From: an uncultured Pelagibacteraceae bacterium | GTDB taxonomy: Bacteria; Pseudomonadota; Alphaproteobacteria; Pelagibacterales; Pelagibacteraceae | Length of the DNA: 64,000 nucleotides | Assembly: GCA_902588625.1 (NCBI GenBank) | Contig: CACIPU010000001.1 | Coordinates: forward strand, 1 to 64,000 | Reading direction: 5' to 3' | Shown: positions 25,026 through 35,372 of the stretch, piece by piece | Numbering within the stretch: position 1 is the stretch's first letter | Layout: each line of letters begins with the position of its first letter | Program-made: the position numbers and the translations under genes | The notes under the pieces: model-generated | Told to the model about the DNA's origin: nothing | The model's input: the letters and a program-made list of their open reading frames with translations, nothing else | Databases searched by the model: none

Positions 25026-26942
25026 ATGCCCAATATAAAATTACCTGATGGTAAGAAAATTCCATTTACAAAAAAGATTGATGGTTACGAAATAGCAACA
25101 AAAATTAGCAAATCCTTAGCTAAAGATGCTTGTGTAATGAGTGTAAATGGAATTCTCAAAGATCTTAGCTCTTCGATTGAATCAGACTCAGAAGTAAAAA
25201 TTATTACAGCTAAAGATAAAGAAGGTCTAGACGTTATCAGGCACGATGCTGCGCACATATTAGCTATGGCTGTTCAAGAACTATTTCCTGGAACACAAGT
25301 TACAATTGGTCCAGTAATTGAAAACGGTTTCTATTATGATTTTTCTAGAAAAGAGCCTTTCACATTAGATGATCTTAAAAAAATAGAAAACAAAATGAGA
25401 GAAATAGTTGATCGTGATGAAGTCACTAAACGCGAGATATTAAATAGAGATGCAGCAATATCTCATTTCCAAAAAATAGGTGAAGAATATAAAGCAGAAA
25501 TCGTGGAAAGCATTCCCAAGAATGAAGAGGTATCTATATATCATCATGGTAAGTGGTCAGACCTGTGTAGAGGTCCACATCTGCCTTCTACTGGAAAAAT
25601 TGGTAAAGCATTTAAACTTACAAAAGTTTCTGGAGCTTATTGGAGAGGAGATTCGAATAATGAAATGCTTCAAAGAATATATGGAACATGTTGGAGAAAC
25701 AAAAAAGAATTAGATGAATACCTTTTGCGATTGGAAGAAGCTGAAAAAAGAGATCATAGAAAACTAGGCAAGGAAATGGATTTATTTCATTTCAGAGAAG
25801 AAAGTCCTGGTGCAGTATTTTGGCACCATAAAGGTTGGTCATTATTTCAAACACTTATTGATTATATGAGATTAAAACAATTAAAAGCAGGATATAAAGA
25901 AATTAATACTCCAGAAATATTGGATAAAACATTATGGGAAAAATCAGGCCATTGGGAAAAGTTTGGAGAGCATATGTATACATCAGAAACCCCTGATAAA
26001 AAAATTTTTGCAATAAAACCAATGAATTGCCCTGGTTGTATACAAATATTTAATCAAGGGCTTAAAAGTTATAGGGATCTTCCTCTCAAGTTTTCTGAAT
26101 TTGGTAAAGTTCATAGATATGAACCTTCCGGAGCTTTACACGGTTTGTTAAGAGTTAGAGCTTTTACACAAGATGATGCGCATATTTTTTGTACTGAGGA
26201 ACAGATTACACAAGAATGTTTAGTAGTAACCAATTTAATCTTAGAGATTTATAAAGATCTTGGTTTTGAAAATATTCTATTAAAATATTCTGATAGACCA
26301 GAAAAAAGAGTTGGAGAAGATAAGGTCTGGGACAAATCTGAAGCTGCCTTGTTAGAAGCAATCAAAAAATCAAAATTAAAATATGAAATCAATAAAGGAG
26401 AAGGAGCTTTTTATGGACCTAAAATAGAATTTGTATTAAGAGATGCTATAGGAAGAGATTGGCAATGTGGCACGTTACAAGTGGATCTTAATTTACCTTC
26501 TAGACTTGGAGCCTCATATATTTCAAAAGACGGTTCAAAACAAATACCAGTTATGCTTCATCGAGCTTTATTTGGTTCTTTAGAAAGGTTTATTGGTATT
26601 TTAATTGAACACTATGCAGGGAAACTCCCGTTATGGCTCGCTCCACTAAAAGCTGTAGTTTTACCAATAGCTCCAGAATTTGATAATTATGCAAAAAATA
26701 CATTTGAACTGCTAACGAAAGCAGGTATAAACACGGAAGTGGATTTAAAAAACCAAAAAATAAGTTACAAAATAAGAGAACATTCCTTAGCAAAAGTTCC
26801 TCTATTATTAATATGTGGGCAAAAAGAAGTTAATGATGAAAGTATAACAATAAGAAAATTAGGCTCAGAAAAACAAGAAACTTTAAATATTAATGAAGCA
26901 ATTAAAAAAATATCTAATTTAAATAAATTTCCAATAAACTAA
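25026..26942 (+). CDS. thrS: Threonine--tRNA ligase
   Basis: A 638-residue enzyme with the full bacterial layout: N-terminal TGS domain (residues 1-60), editing domain with HDAAHILAMAVQELFP and the C-terminal HHGKWSDLCRGPHL, catalytic class II core with KPMNCPGCIQIFNQG (zinc cysteine) and FGKVHRYEPSGALHGLLRVR, and an anticodon-binding domain from about 540. It charges tRNA-Thr. The start is 3 nt after the glycosyltransferase stop. The stop TAA directly abuts the infC GTG. Confidence 0.98.
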   Translation: MPNIKLPDGKKIPFTKKIDGYEIATKISKSLAKDACVMSVNGILKDLSSSIESDSEVKIITAKDKEGLDVIRHDAAHILAMAVQELFPGTQVTIGPVIENGFYYDFSRKEPFTLDDLKKIENKMREIVDRDEVTKREILNRDAAISHFQKIGEEYKAEIVESIPKNEEVSIYHHGKWSDLCRGPHLPSTGKIGKAFKLTKVSGAYWRGDSNNEMLQRIYGTCWRNKKELDEYLLRLEEAEKRDHRKLGKEMDLFHFREESPGAVFWHHKGWSLFQTLIDYMRLKQLKAGYKEINTPEILDKTLWEKSGHWEKFGEHMYTSETPDKKIFAIKPMNCPGCIQIFNQGLKSYRDLPLKFSEFGKVHRYEPSGALHGLLRVRAFTQDDAHIFCTEEQITQECLVVTNLILEIYKDLGFENILLKYSDRPEKRVGEDKVWDKSEAALLEAIKKSKLKYEINKGEGAFYGPKIEFVLRDAIGRDWQCGTLQVDLNLPSRLGASYISKDGSKQIPVMLHRALFGSLERFIGILIEHYAGKLPLWLAPLKAVVLPIAPEFDNYAKNTFELLTKAGINTEVDLKNQKISYKIREHSLAKVPLLLICGQKEVNDESITIRKLGSEKQETLNINEAIKKISNLNKFPIN

Positions 26943-27488
26943 GTGTCATTTCAAAAACAAAATTATTTTCAAAGAAGAACAAGACCCAAAGGTCCTAGAA
27001 CTAACGATAGAATTAGAGCTTCACAAGTTCAAGTAATAAGTAGTGATGGAAAAAATCTTGGAACACTTCCCACACAAGAAGCAATTAACATAGCTAAACA
27101 AGAGGGTTTAGATTTAATAGAAATTTCTCCAAACGCAAATCCACCTGTATGTAAAATTATAGATATTGGAAAATATAAATACGATTTGCAAAAAAAAGCT
27201 CATAAAGCCAAAAAAAAACAAAAAATTGTGAATTTAAAGGAAATAAAATTAAGACCTGTTACAGAAATCCATGATTATAGTTTTAAAATTAAAAATGCTC
27301 AAAAATTTTTAACAAAAGGTGATAAGGTCAAATTTACTGTGCAATTTAGAGGAAGAGAAATGCAACATACAGATTTAGGTTATAAATTAATGCAAAGAAT
27401 AGCTGATGATACTGCTAAAATTGGGAAAATCGAAGTTAAGCCTAAGTTCGAAGGTAGGCAAATCATTATGATAATTCAACCATTATAA
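26943..27488 (+). CDS. infC: Translation initiation factor IF-3
   Basis: A 181-residue protein with N-domain (RTNDRIRASQVQVISSDGKN, IAKQEGLDLIEISPNANPPV) and C-domain (KEIKLRPVTEIHDYSFKIKN, VQFRGREMQH). It binds the 30S subunit and checks initiator tRNA pairing. The start is GTG, directly after the thrS stop with no gap and no clear Shine-Dalgarno. Non-ATG starts are known for infC and linked to autoregulation through IF-3 discrimination against unusual start codons. Confidence 0.97.
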   Translation: MSFQKQNYFQRRTRPKGPRTNDRIRASQVQVISSDGKNLGTLPTQEAINIAKQEGLDLIEISPNANPPVCKIIDIGKYKYDLQKKAHKAKKKQKIVNLKEIKLRPVTEIHDYSFKIKNAQKFLTKGDKVKFTVQFRGREMQHTDLGYKLMQRIADDTAKIGKIEVKPKFEGRQIIMIIQPL

Positions 27489-27535
27489 TCTTATTGTAAA
27501 TCAAATATAATATTTGTATAAACTGCATAAATTTT

Positions 27536-27742
27536 ATGCCTAAATTAAAAACTAAAAGTTCTGCAAAAAAAAGATTTAAGTTAACCGCTAGGGGTAAAGT
27601 AAAAATGCCTCAAGCTGGAAAAAGACATGGAATGATTAAAAGAACTAATTCGCAGATTAGAAAACAAAGGGGGACTACAATTATGTCTAAACAAGATTCA
27701 AAAATTGTTAAATCATATATGCCCTATAGCTTGAGAGGATAA
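27536..27742 (+). CDS. rpmI: Ribosomal protein bL35
   Basis: A 68-residue basic protein starting [20 protein letters not shown], with [18 protein letters not shown], typical of bL35. It is part of the large subunit. It sits in the conserved infC-rpmI-rplT order, one nucleotide before rplT. Confidence 0.97.
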   Translation: MPKLKTKSSAKKRFKLTARGKVKMPQAGKRHGMIKRTNSQIRKQRGTTIMSKQDSKIVKSYMPYSLRG

Positions 27743-27743
27743 A

Positions 27744-28100
27744 ATGGCAAGAGTTAAAAGAGGAGTTACTAGTCATGCACGTCACAAAAAAGTTTTAAAA
27801 CAGGTTAAAGGACAGTATGGAAGAAGAAAAAATACAATACGTGTAGCTAAACAAGCTCTAGAAAAAGCCTTGCAGTATGCCTACAGAGATCGAAGGACTA
27901 AAAAAAGAGAGTTTAGATCTTTATGGATCCAAAGAATAAACGCAGGAGTAAGAGCAGAAGGAATAACTTATTCTAAGTTTATATACGGCCTAAATAAATC
28001 AGGAATTAAACTTGACAGAAAAGTATTAGCGGATATTGCATACAACAATCCAGAGGTATTCAAATCGATTGTAAAAAAAATACAATCTTCCCTCAATTAG
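27744..28100 (+). CDS. rplT: Ribosomal protein bL20
   Basis: A 118-residue protein. [20 protein letters not shown] begins the long RNA-binding N-terminal extension; [20 protein letters not shown] and the globular C-terminal domain follow. It binds 23S rRNA early in 50S assembly and in other bacteria represses the rpmI-rplT message. GGAT/GAGG lies just upstream, inside the rpmI end. Confidence 0.98.
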   Translation: MARVKRGVTSHARHKKVLKQVKGQYGRRKNTIRVAKQALEKALQYAYRDRRTKKREFRSLWIQRINAGVRAEGITYSKFIYGLNKSGIKLDRKVLADIAYNNPEVFKSIVKKIQSSLN

Positions 28101-28200
28101 TAAATAATCAAAAGCGTAGAGCAGCCTCTATCATAAAGGTATTATCATTACCTGAATTTTTATCAATTTTTAAAATCTAACATAATTTACTCTATATTCA

Positions 28201-28221
28201 TTTCTTGTTTACAACGAGAAA
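28201..28221 (+). promoter_or_regulatory. Hairpin in the rplT-pheS gap
   Basis: The 176-nt gap between rplT and pheS holds TTTCTTGTT-TAC-AACGAGAAA, a 9-bp stem with one G-T pair and a 3-nt loop, 56 nt before the pheS ATG. A weaker hairpin TAGAG-CAGC-CTCTA lies at 28117-28130. Neither is followed by a U-tract and no phenylalanine-rich leader peptide is visible, so classic attenuation is not supported. Confidence 0.3.
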
Positions 28222-28276
28222 CTAATTTAAAAGTGAGATTTGGAGATAAAAAATAGTAAAAAAATATCAGGAAGTA

Positions 28277-29344
28277 ATGGAAAATTTTAATCAAATTGAG
28301 AAAGATATTTTAGACAAAATTAAGAGTATAAAAAATCGTAACTCTTATGATTCAGTTAAAACTGAAATTTTTGGAAAAAAAGGTATTCTTACTGAATTGT
28401 TTAAAAAGATTGGAAGTTTAGATCAAGATCAAAGAAAAGAATTTGCTTCAAGACTTAATTCTTTAAAAACAAAAGTAACAGAAATCCTAGAAAAAAAACT
28501 TAATGATTTTAATCAGTTAGAAATTGACAAAAAACTTAAAAATGAAAATCTAGATGTAACGTTGCCTGGACGAACATATTTTTCTGGGAAAATTCATCCA
28601 GTTTCGCAAGTTATAGATGAGGTAACTTCGATTTTTTCTGAAATTGGTTTTTCTGTAGAGGAAGGACCTGATGTTGAAAATGAGTATTATAACTTTTCAG
28701 CACTTAATACACCTGAAAATCACCCAGCAAGAGATATGCACGATACTTTTTATCTTGAACAATCCAAAGATTTACTTTTAAGAACTCACACTTCACCAGT
28801 TCAAATTAGAACTATGTTAAAAGGAAAACCTCCTTTTAAAATAATTGCACCCGGGAGAACTTACAGATGTGATAGTGACCAGACTCATTCGCCCATGTTT
28901 CATCAATTGGAAGGTTTGCATATTGGTAAAAATATTAATATGGGGCACCTAAAAGGATGTTTATACTATTTTGTAAAGAAATTTTTTGAAGTTGAAAAAG
29001 TAAAAATAAGATTCCGACCTAGCCATTTTCCTTTTACTGAGCCATCAGCAGAGGTAGATATTGGGTATAAAATAGAAAATGGTCAAATTAAAGTTGGCGA
29101 TGGAGATAAATGGTTAGAGGTTCTTGGTTGTGGAATGGTACATCCCAATGTTCTTAAAAATGCAAAAGTAAATCCTAAACAATATCAAGGGTATGCATTT
29201 GGTGTTGGTTTAGACAGACTAGCGATGCTTAAATATGGAATTAACGACCTTAGAGCTTTTTTTGAAAGTGATATAAGATGGTTAGAATTTTATGGCTTTG
29301 ATCCTTTAGATGTTCCAACAAATTACAGAGGACTTAGTAGATGA
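28277..29344 (+). CDS. pheS: Phenylalanine--tRNA ligase alpha subunit
   Basis: A 355-residue protein. The N-terminal 85 residues form the tRNA-binding coiled coil. The class II core shows [19 protein letters not shown], the motif 2 region [20 protein letters not shown] and motif 3 in [20 protein letters not shown]. With PheT it forms the heterotetramer that charges tRNA-Phe. It overlaps pheT by 4 nt (ATGA). Confidence 0.97.
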   Translation: MENFNQIEKDILDKIKSIKNRNSYDSVKTEIFGKKGILTELFKKIGSLDQDQRKEFASRLNSLKTKVTEILEKKLNDFNQLEIDKKLKNENLDVTLPGRTYFSGKIHPVSQVIDEVTSIFSEIGFSVEEGPDVENEYYNFSALNTPENHPARDMHDTFYLEQSKDLLLRTHTSPVQIRTMLKGKPPFKIIAPGRTYRCDSDQTHSPMFHQLEGLHIGKNINMGHLKGCLYYFVKKFFEVEKVKIRFRPSHFPFTEPSAEVDIGYKIENGQIKVGDGDKWLEVLGCGMVHPNVLKNAKVNPKQYQGYAFGVGLDRLAMLKYGINDLRAFFESDIRWLEFYGFDPLDVPTNYRGLSR

Positions 29345-31743
29345 TAACATCTTTATCCTGGTTAAAAAATCATTTATCTACTAAAGCAAACTTAAAACAA
29401 GTAGTTGAACGTCTAACAGAAATTGGTCTTGAGGTTGAAAGTATAAAATCACCAGATAGTAGTTTAGATAACTTTACTATTTGTAAAATTATAAAATCAC
29501 AAAAACATCCAAATGCAGATAAACTAAAGATATGTGAAGTTGATATAGGAAAAGGAAATTTAGTAAAAGTAGTCTGCGGAGCGCAAAATGCTATAGATGG
29601 ATTATTTACTGTTTACGCTCCTCCAGGAGCTATTATTCCAAAAACAAAAATTAAATTAAAAATAGCAAAAATTAGAGGTATCGAGTCTTTTGGAATGTTA
29701 TGCTCAGGAAATGAGCTTGATCAATCTTCTGACGTTGATGGAATTATTGAGTTAAATAAAAAAGATAAAAATATAGGTGATAAATATTTTAAAAATTCTT
29801 CAGAAGAAGTCATAGATATATCAATCACACCCAATAGACCAGATTGCTTAGGTATTAGAGGAATTGCAAGAGATTTAGCTGCATCAGGCCTAGGGCATTT
29901 AAAAAAACAACCACCAATAAAAATAAATCAAAAATTTAAGCAGCCAATTAAAGTTTCCATAATTAATGAAAAAAATAATGGTTGTGCAGTTTTTGGAAGT
30001 GTCTACATAAAAAATGTTGTAAACAAAGAAAGTCCTGATTGGTTAAAGAAAAGAATTGTATCATTAGGCTTAAAACCTATTTCTGCAATTGTAGATATTA
30101 CAAATTATATAATGTTTGATTTAAATAGACCTTTACATGCATATGATGCTGATAAAATTAATAAAGAAATTATAGTAAGAAATTCTAAAAAAGGTGAAAC
30201 TTTTGAAGCCCTCGATAATAAAAAATATCTACTAGATAATGATATGTGTGCAATTACTGATAAATCGGGTGTTCTTGGACTGGGTGGAATTATTGGAGGA
30301 ACTAGATCTGGAACAGAATTCTCAACCAAAAATATATTATTAGAATCAGCTTATTTTTATCCCTCAGAGATACGAAAAACTGCAAAAAAATTAAATATAG
30401 ATACTGATGCTAAATATAGGTTTGAGAGAGGTATAGATCCAAACTCAATAAAAATAGGACTTGAGCTAGCAATGTGCATGGTTTTAGATATTTGTGGAGG
30501 TGAAGCTAGCAAATTATCCTTTGCAGGAAAATTCAAAACAAAAAATAAAAGTATAGAATTAAACTATGATAAATTTTTAAATATTATAGGTTTTGCAATT
30601 ACAAGTTCTGAAATAAAAAAGATACTTACTTCATTAGGTTGTGAAATAAAATCAGGAAAAAAAAGTATAAAAGTCTACCCTCCTTCGTGGAGACCAGATA
30701 TTAAACAAGACATCGATTTAATAGAAGAACTTATAAGAATTAAAGGTTATAAAAAAATACCTCTTATAAATCCAGAAAAAGAAAATATAAAAGAAACCTT
30801 AAATAATAGACAAAAACTTTTCCATTTTTCTCAAAGAGCTGTAGCTGCAAAAGGATTTATAGAAGCAGTTACTTGGTCGTTTACTGACTCAAAAGTAGAT
30901 AATTATTTTTCTGAGTTAAAGAATGAAATTAGATTATCTAATCCAATATCTAACGATTTAGATGTCTTAAGATCTTCACTATATTCTAATTTAATGATTA
31001 GTGCTAAAAAGAATATACATAGAAATTTTGAAGACCTCATGCTATTTGAAATTGGCCCAGTTTTTACAGGAAAAGAACCTGGAAAACAAACAACAATGAT
31101 TGGAGCAATCAAAACTGGAAAGCATTCAAGAAAAAATTGGATTGAGAAAGAAAGGAATTTTGATGTTTTTGATATTAAAGGTGATGTATTAAGAACTTTA
31201 ACAGAAATAGGAATTGATAGTCAAAAAATAAGCATTAGTAATAAAACTAAAAAATGGTACCACCCAGGAAGATCTGGATTAATATCATTAGGATCATCCA
31301 ATGGACCTGAATTAGCATATTTTGGAGAAATACACCCGTCAATAATAAAAAAATTAGATTTAAAAGTTGAAACTGTTTTAGGATTTGAAATTTTTTTAGA
31401 TAATATACCCGAATCTAGAAAGAAAATTAGAGAAATTAAACCTCAGTTTATTGTTTCAGACTATCAAAAAGTAATTAGAGATTTTGCTTTTGTAATTGAT
31501 GGTAAAATAAATTCTGGAGAAATTATTAATATAGTTAAAAATACAGATAAAGTATTAATTAAAAATGTAAAAATTTTTGATATTTATCAAGGAGAAAATA
31601 TTGAGTCCGGAAAAAAATCAATTGCTTTTAGCGTAACATTCGAACCCAAAGAAAAAACATTAAGTGAGGAAGATATTGAAAAAGTTAGCAAAAATATTAT
31701 ATCTTCAGTCCAAAAAGAAACGGGCGCAACTTTAAGATCCTGA
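29341..31743 (+). CDS. pheT: Phenylalanine--tRNA ligase beta subunit
   Basis: An 800-residue protein of normal length. In order: N-terminal tRNA-binding OB domain ([26 protein letters not shown]), B3/B4 editing domain ([37 protein letters not shown]), B5 domain, catalytic-like domain ([20 protein letters not shown]) and a C-terminal ferredoxin-like anticodon-binding domain ([15 protein letters not shown]). The ATG overlaps the pheS stop, and its TGA shares one base with the lepA ATG, so translation is coupled along the cluster. Confidence 0.97.
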   Translation: MITSLSWLKNHLSTKANLKQVVERLTEIGLEVESIKSPDSSLDNFTICKIIKSQKHPNADKLKICEVDIGKGNLVKVVCGAQNAIDGLFTVYAPPGAIIPKTKIKLKIAKIRGIESFGMLCSGNELDQSSDVDGIIELNKKDKNIGDKYFKNSSEEVIDISITPNRPDCLGIRGIARDLAASGLGHLKKQPPIKINQKFKQPIKVSIINEKNNGCAVFGSVYIKNVVNKESPDWLKKRIVSLGLKPISAIVDITNYIMFDLNRPLHAYDADKINKEIIVRNSKKGETFEALDNKKYLLDNDMCAITDKSGVLGLGGIIGGTRSGTEFSTKNILLESAYFYPSEIRKTAKKLNIDTDAKYRFERGIDPNSIKIGLELAMCMVLDICGGEASKLSFAGKFKTKNKSIELNYDKFLNIIGFAITSSEIKKILTSLGCEIKSGKKSIKVYPPSWRPDIKQDIDLIEELIRIKGYKKIPLINPEKENIKETLNNRQKLFHFSQRAVAAKGFIEAVTWSFTDSKVDNYFSELKNEIRLSNPISNDLDVLRSSLYSNLMISAKKNIHRNFEDLMLFEIGPVFTGKEPGKQTTMIGAIKTGKHSRKNWIEKERNFDVFDIKGDVLRTLTEIGIDSQKISISNKTKKWYHPGRSGLISLGSSNGPELAYFGEIHPSIIKKLDLKVETVLGFEIFLDNIPESRKKIREIKPQFIVSDYQKVIRDFAFVIDGKINSGEIINIVKNTDKVLIKNVKIFDIYQGENIESGKKSIAFSVTFEPKEKTLSEEDIEKVSKNIISSVQKETGATLRS

Positions 31744-33551
31744 TGTCTGATATAGATAAAATTCGTAATTTTTCGATAATTGCGCACATTGATCATGGGA
31801 AATCTACAATTGCAGATAGAATTATTCATAAGTGTGGAGGTTTAACTGACCGAGAAATGAAATCTCAAGTACTTGATTCGATGGAAATAGAAAGAGAAAG
31901 AGGCATAACAATTAAAGCTCAAACAGTTAAACTAAAATACAAAGCTAAAGATGGAAATAATTATATTTTAAATATAATTGATACTCCTGGGCATGTTGAT
32001 TTTGGTTATGAAGTAAGTCGTTCATTGTCTGCATGCGAGGGGTCACTATTAATAGTAGATAGTACGCAAGGTGTAGAAGCCCAAACTTTAGCAAACGTTT
32101 ATCAAGCACTAGAAATTAATCATGAAGTTATTCCAGTCCTAAATAAGATAGATTTAGCTGCATCAGACATTGAAAAGACTAAAAAAGAAATTGAAGATGT
32201 TGTGGGTATAGACACATCAAATGCAATTAGTTGTTCAGGTAAAACAGGAGAAGGAATCGAAAATATCTTAGAAGCAATCGTAAATATTTTACCTCCACCA
32301 AAGGGAAAAATACCAAATAAATTGAAAGCTCTACTAGTTGATAGCTGGTATGACACTTATTTAGGAGTAGTTATTTTAGTTAGAGTAATTGATGGTAAAA
32401 TAAAAAAAAATATGAAAATTAAATTAATGTCGAATAATGAAGAGTATATAATTGAAAAAGTTGGAGTTTTTACCCCTAAACCTGCTGATGTTGAAGAATT
32501 AAATTCAGGTGAAATTGGATTTATAATAGCTGGTATCAAAACTTTATCAGAAACAAAAGTAGGAGATACCATATGTGATTCACTAAACCCAATTACTGAA
32601 CCTTTATCAGGATTTAAACCCAGCAAACCAGTAGTTTTTTGTGGATTGTTTCCAGTAGATAGTTCGGAATATCAAAAGTTAAAAGATGGATTAGGAAAGC
32701 TCAAATTAAATGATGCAAGTTTTTCTTATGAACCAGAATCTTCTAGTGCACTAGGTTTAGGTTTTAGGTGTGGTTTTTTAGGTTTATTACATCTAGAAAT
32801 TATTACAGAAAGACTAGAAAGAGAGTTTTTTGTAAATTTAATTACAACTACACCAGGAGTTATTTATAAGGTACATAAGATAAAAGGTGATATTATAGAC
32901 TTACAAAATCCATCTAGCATGCCTGATCCTACGCAAATTACAAAGATCGAAGAACCTTGGATAAATGCAACTATAATAACTCCAGATGAATATTTAGGTT
33001 CTATAATAAAAATTTGCCAAGATAAAAGAGGTGTTCAGACTAATCTTAGTTATTCGGGTAATCGAGCTGTTCTATCATATGATCTTCCATTAAACGAAGT
33101 AGTGTTTGATTTTAACGATAGATTAAAATCCGTTTCAAGTGGATATGCTAGCTTTGATTATGAAATAACTGGTCATAAAGAAGGCAATCTAGTTAAATTG
33201 GGTATTTTAGTAAATACTGAACCAGTTGATGCTTTAGCAATGATTATACATAAAGATTTTGCACAAAAAACTGGAAGACAGGTCTGTGAAAAATTAAAAG
33301 ATCTTATTCCAAGACATAATTTTATGATACCAATTCAAGCAGCTATTGGTGGAAAAATAGTAGCAAGAGAATCAATTAAAGGTTTTTCAAAAGATGTACT
33401 TACAAAAATACATGGCGGCGGGGCCACTGATAGAAAAAAGAAATTATTAAAAAAACAAAAAAGAGGAAAAGCTAGATCTAAACAGTTTGGAAAAGTAGAA
33501 ATTCCTCAAGAAGCCTTTATAGGAGTTTTAAAAATAAATAAAGAAACTTAG
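31743..33551 (+). CDS. lepA: Elongation factor 4 (back-translocating GTPase)
   Basis: A 602-residue GTPase. G1 is [14 protein letters not shown], switch [14 protein letters not shown]3 [12 protein letters not shown] and G4 NKIDL. The diagnostic C-terminal region follows ([41 protein letters not shown]). It acts on stalled ribosomes and in ribosome assembly. Its start shares one base with the pheT stop. Its TAG stop lies only 2 nt before tRNA-Ser, so that tRNA may be cut from the same transcript. Confidence 0.98.
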   Translation: MSDIDKIRNFSIIAHIDHGKSTIADRIIHKCGGLTDREMKSQVLDSMEIERERGITIKAQTVKLKYKAKDGNNYILNIIDTPGHVDFGYEVSRSLSACEGSLLIVDSTQGVEAQTLANVYQALEINHEVIPVLNKIDLAASDIEKTKKEIEDVVGIDTSNAISCSGKTGEGIENILEAIVNILPPPKGKIPNKLKALLVDSWYDTYLGVVILVRVIDGKIKKNMKIKLMSNNEEYIIEKVGVFTPKPADVEELNSGEIGFIIAGIKTLSETKVGDTICDSLNPITEPLSGFKPSKPVVFCGLFPVDSSEYQKLKDGLGKLKLNDASFSYEPESSSALGLGFRCGFLGLLHLEIITERLEREFFVNLITTTPGVIYKVHKIKGDIIDLQNPSSMPDPTQITKIEEPWINATIITPDEYLGSIIKICQDKRGVQTNLSYSGNRAVLSYDLPLNEVVFDFNDRLKSVSSGYASFDYEITGHKEGNLVKLGILVNTEPVDALAMIIHKDFAQKTGRQVCEKLKDLIPRHNFMIPIQAAIGGKIVARESIKGFSKDVLTKIHGGGATDRKKKLLKKQKRGKARSKQFGKVEIPQEAFIGVLKINKET

Positions 33552-33553
33552 CT

Positions 33554-33643
33554 GGAGAGGTGGCCGAGTGGTTGAAGGCGCACGCTTGGAAAGTGTGTAT
33601 ACGAGCAATCGTATCGTGGGTTCGAATCCCACTCTCTCCGCCA
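33554..33643 (+). tRNA. tRNA-Ser(GGA), intact
   Basis: A class II tRNA of 90 nt including encoded CCA. GGAGAGG pairs with TCTCTCC (one G-T). The anticodon loop TTGGAAA holds GGA. The long variable arm TATACGAGCAATCGTAT forms its own stem, as expected for serine. The T loop is GGTTCGAATCC. It is the intact parent of three partial downstream copies and the left border of an accessory island. Confidence 0.97.
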
Positions 33644-33740
33644 TTAATTTAGCTTTTTGGAAGATTTTATGAGGTTGCGAAAAAGAGTTCCGTCGCTCCT
33701 GTGTCGCTCGTAGAATGAAAATTAGACCTATGCGAGGCAA

Positions 33741-34520
33741 TTAAGTGTTAAATAATAATATTAACTGACCACCCAAAGAAAGAAAGTTCAGAACTATTAC
33801 TACCTTCGCAGCATATGCCCATCCATGAGGTTTCTTTTTTTTAATTTTTGTAAGCTGGTAGTTTGTACTGCTATTCCACGTTCCTACCCCAGCCCATATA
33901 TTTGATGCTAAGGCAGCTACTAAAAAAATATTATTGTCATTTATTTCAGCAAAATATCCAGACCCAAATGAGATTACACCGTTTATTACTACAAAGTATA
34001 ACCAAAAACTTTCTCCCAAAGATTTCTTACCCTCCCAAACATCTACTATAAAGTTTTCACCTGAAGCAATTTTAGATTTAGATCCCTGTTTATTTTCTCC
34101 AAATATTGCACCAATGATAACAAGAGCAACTGGGATGAATAAAAGGTACCACCATTTAAATCCTGACTTTTTACTTTTTGTACTTTTTGTTGAAGATTTT
34201 CCATAAGGTTTATCATATATGCATTGATAAGCTCCTCCTGTTGCATAACGAACATGATTACTATAAATGAACAATCTCCTTTTTTCTCCTGACGCTAAAT
34301 AAACTGACATCTTATCTCTTTTAATTTTTTCTTTATCTGAATCATAAATTGCATGGCTTGTTAATTTAATAGATTTTGAACCAGTATTTTGAAAATCAAA
34401 AACAGCTGCTGTTTTTGATTCATTTATAAACCAACTCATTTTTATATCTTCTCTGCAACCAGCAAATGCTTTGCTGCTTAACAACAAACCCAGAACCAAG
34501 ATCCCTAAAAGTTTTTTCAT
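33741..34520 (-). CDS. Hypothetical signal-peptide protein with C-terminal membrane domain (island module 1)
   Basis: A 259-residue protein. Residues 1-20 are a signal peptide (LLLSSKAFAG). Residues about 21-100 form a small extracytoplasmic beta-rich domain with CREDIKMSWFINESKTAAVF and a second cysteine near residue 99. A serine/lysine linker and a helix (WWYLLFIPVALVIIGAIFG) follow, then a three-helix membrane domain beginning ENFIVDVWEGKKSLGESFWL. Similar arrangements are, in my recollection, common in variable regions of marine alphaproteobacteria; function is unknown. It is the only gene between tRNA-Ser and remnant A. The 97 nt between the tRNA and its stop hold no gene. Confidence 0.7.
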   Translation of the reverse strand: MKKLLGILVLGLLLSSKAFAGCREDIKMSWFINESKTAAVFDFQNTGSKSIKLTSHAIYDSDKEKIKRDKMSVYLASGEKRRLFIYSNHVRYATGGAYQCIYDKPYGKSSTKSTKSKKSGFKWWYLLFIPVALVIIGAIFGENKQGSKSKIASGENFIVDVWEGKKSLGESFWLYFVVINGVISFGSGYFAEINDNNIFLVAALASNIWAGVGTWNSSTNYQLTKIKKKKPHGWAYAAKVVIVLNFLSLGGQLILLFNT

Positions 34521-34539
34521 GGAAAAATGCTACCACGAT

Positions 34540-34585
34540 TAGTGACCATATTAGAGTCTAAAAAGCGGTCATTCTCTGGTCACTA
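34540..34585. repeat. Inverted repeat beside tRNA-Ser remnant A
   Basis: TAGTGACCA at 34540-34548 and its exact complement TGGTCACTA at 34577-34585, separated by 28 nt. It sits between the module 1 gene start and remnant A. It could be a recombinase arm site, an operator or a long hairpin. Confidence 0.5.
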
Positions 34586-34722
34586 CTAGGGTAAATTTTT
34601 GCAATTTTGAGATTAAATAAGCGTTGATATTATTGTTCGTGGTTGAAGGCGCACGCTTGGAAAGCTTGTGTACTGTCAAAGGTACCGTGGGTTTGAATCC
34701 CACTCTCTCCGCCATTAATTTA
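34575..34722 (+). repeat. tRNA-Ser remnant A with conserved left flank
   Basis: Bases 34639-34714 match the last 76 nt of the tRNA-Ser from GTGGTTGAAGG to GCCA, but the variable arm differs (about gtactgtcaaaggtac) and the T loop has one change. The 5' acceptor strand and most of the D arm are missing, so it is not a working tRNA. The preceding flank (caaatttttgcaattttgag-like, ending attgttc) is nearly the same as the flank of remnant B, extending the repeat to roughly 145 nt. Post-CCA sequence TTAATTTAACCTTTT matches remnant C. Confidence 0.88.
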
Positions 34723-34806
34723 ACCTTTTATCTAGTTAAAAAAAAAGTTAGGATATAATTAATCACTTACTGATCATTTTGAAAAATAAATTATAAAGGA
34801 TTTTTA

Positions 34807-35214
34807 ATGAATTTTATTGAAGCTATTTCTTCTGGTTTAAATAATTATTTTAATTTTAAAGACAGGGCATCAAAATCTGCATTTTGGTATTTTTTATTAT
34901 TTGAATTTATATATTTTTTTATTGCGGGATTTCTTCTAGGCATGATGGGCGTTAGTGAAGATATTTTCTCTATAGCTGCGTTATTTCTTGTTTTACCAAT
35001 TGCAGTACCTGGTATAGCAGTTACAGCTAGACGTATTCATGATTTTGGTAAATCAGGTTGGATGCAATGTATTTTCATTCCCGGTTTTGTTATAGATGAG
35101 TTTCTCGGCACAGGATACGTTATATGGTTAGTAACTTTTATTATATTTGCTATATACTGCTCACAAAAGGGAACTAATGGAAAAAATAAATTTGGGTCCA
35201 AACCAAGAAAATAA
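34807..35214 (+). CDS. DUF805 membrane protein (island module 2)
   Basis: A 135-residue protein with a short N-terminal segment (YFNFKDRASKSAFWYFLLFE) and four hydrophobic helices. ARRIHDFGKSGW is the central DUF805 motif. The end is QKGTNGKNKFGSKP, also typical of the family. DUF805 function is unknown; it is widespread in variable regions. AAAGGA lies 6-8 nt before the ATG. It is the only gene between tRNA remnants A and B. Confidence 0.88.
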   Translation: MNFIEAISSGLNNYFNFKDRASKSAFWYFLLFEFIYFFIAGFLLGMMGVSEDIFSIAALFLVLPIAVPGIAVTARRIHDFGKSGWMQCIFIPGFVIDEFLGTGYVIWLVTFIIFAIYCSQKGTNGKNKFGSKPRK

Positions 35215-35225
35215 TCTAATCGCTC

Positions 35226-35372
35226 CCTGATCACTCCTAGAGCAAATTTTTGCAATTTTGAGATTAAACTAACGTTGGTATTATTGTTCGTGGTTTAAGG
35301 CGCAGGCTTGGAAAGTGTGTATACGAGCAATCGTATCGTGGGTTCGAATCCCACTCTCTCCGCCATTAACTC
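35226..35372 (+). repeat. tRNA-Ser remnant B with conserved left flank
   Basis: Bases 35290-35365 match the last 76 nt of the intact tRNA-Ser with only two differences (gttgaagg to gtttaagg, gcacgc to gcaggc). The variable arm is identical to the intact gene, unlike remnants A and C. The 5' part of the tRNA is absent. The left flank from about 35228 is homologous to that of remnant A. The stop codon of the next gene begins at 35366, directly after CCA. Confidence 0.92.

Noticed and set aside
33528-33740. Minus-strand ORF across tRNA-Ser encoding [14 protein letters not shown]
   Set aside because: It is the antisense of the tRNA-Ser gene, a well-known spurious ORF type, and overlaps lepA's end.
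34639-35365. Remnants A and B as working extra tRNA-Ser genes
   Set aside because: Both lack the 5' acceptor strand and most of the D arm, so the cloverleaf cannot close.
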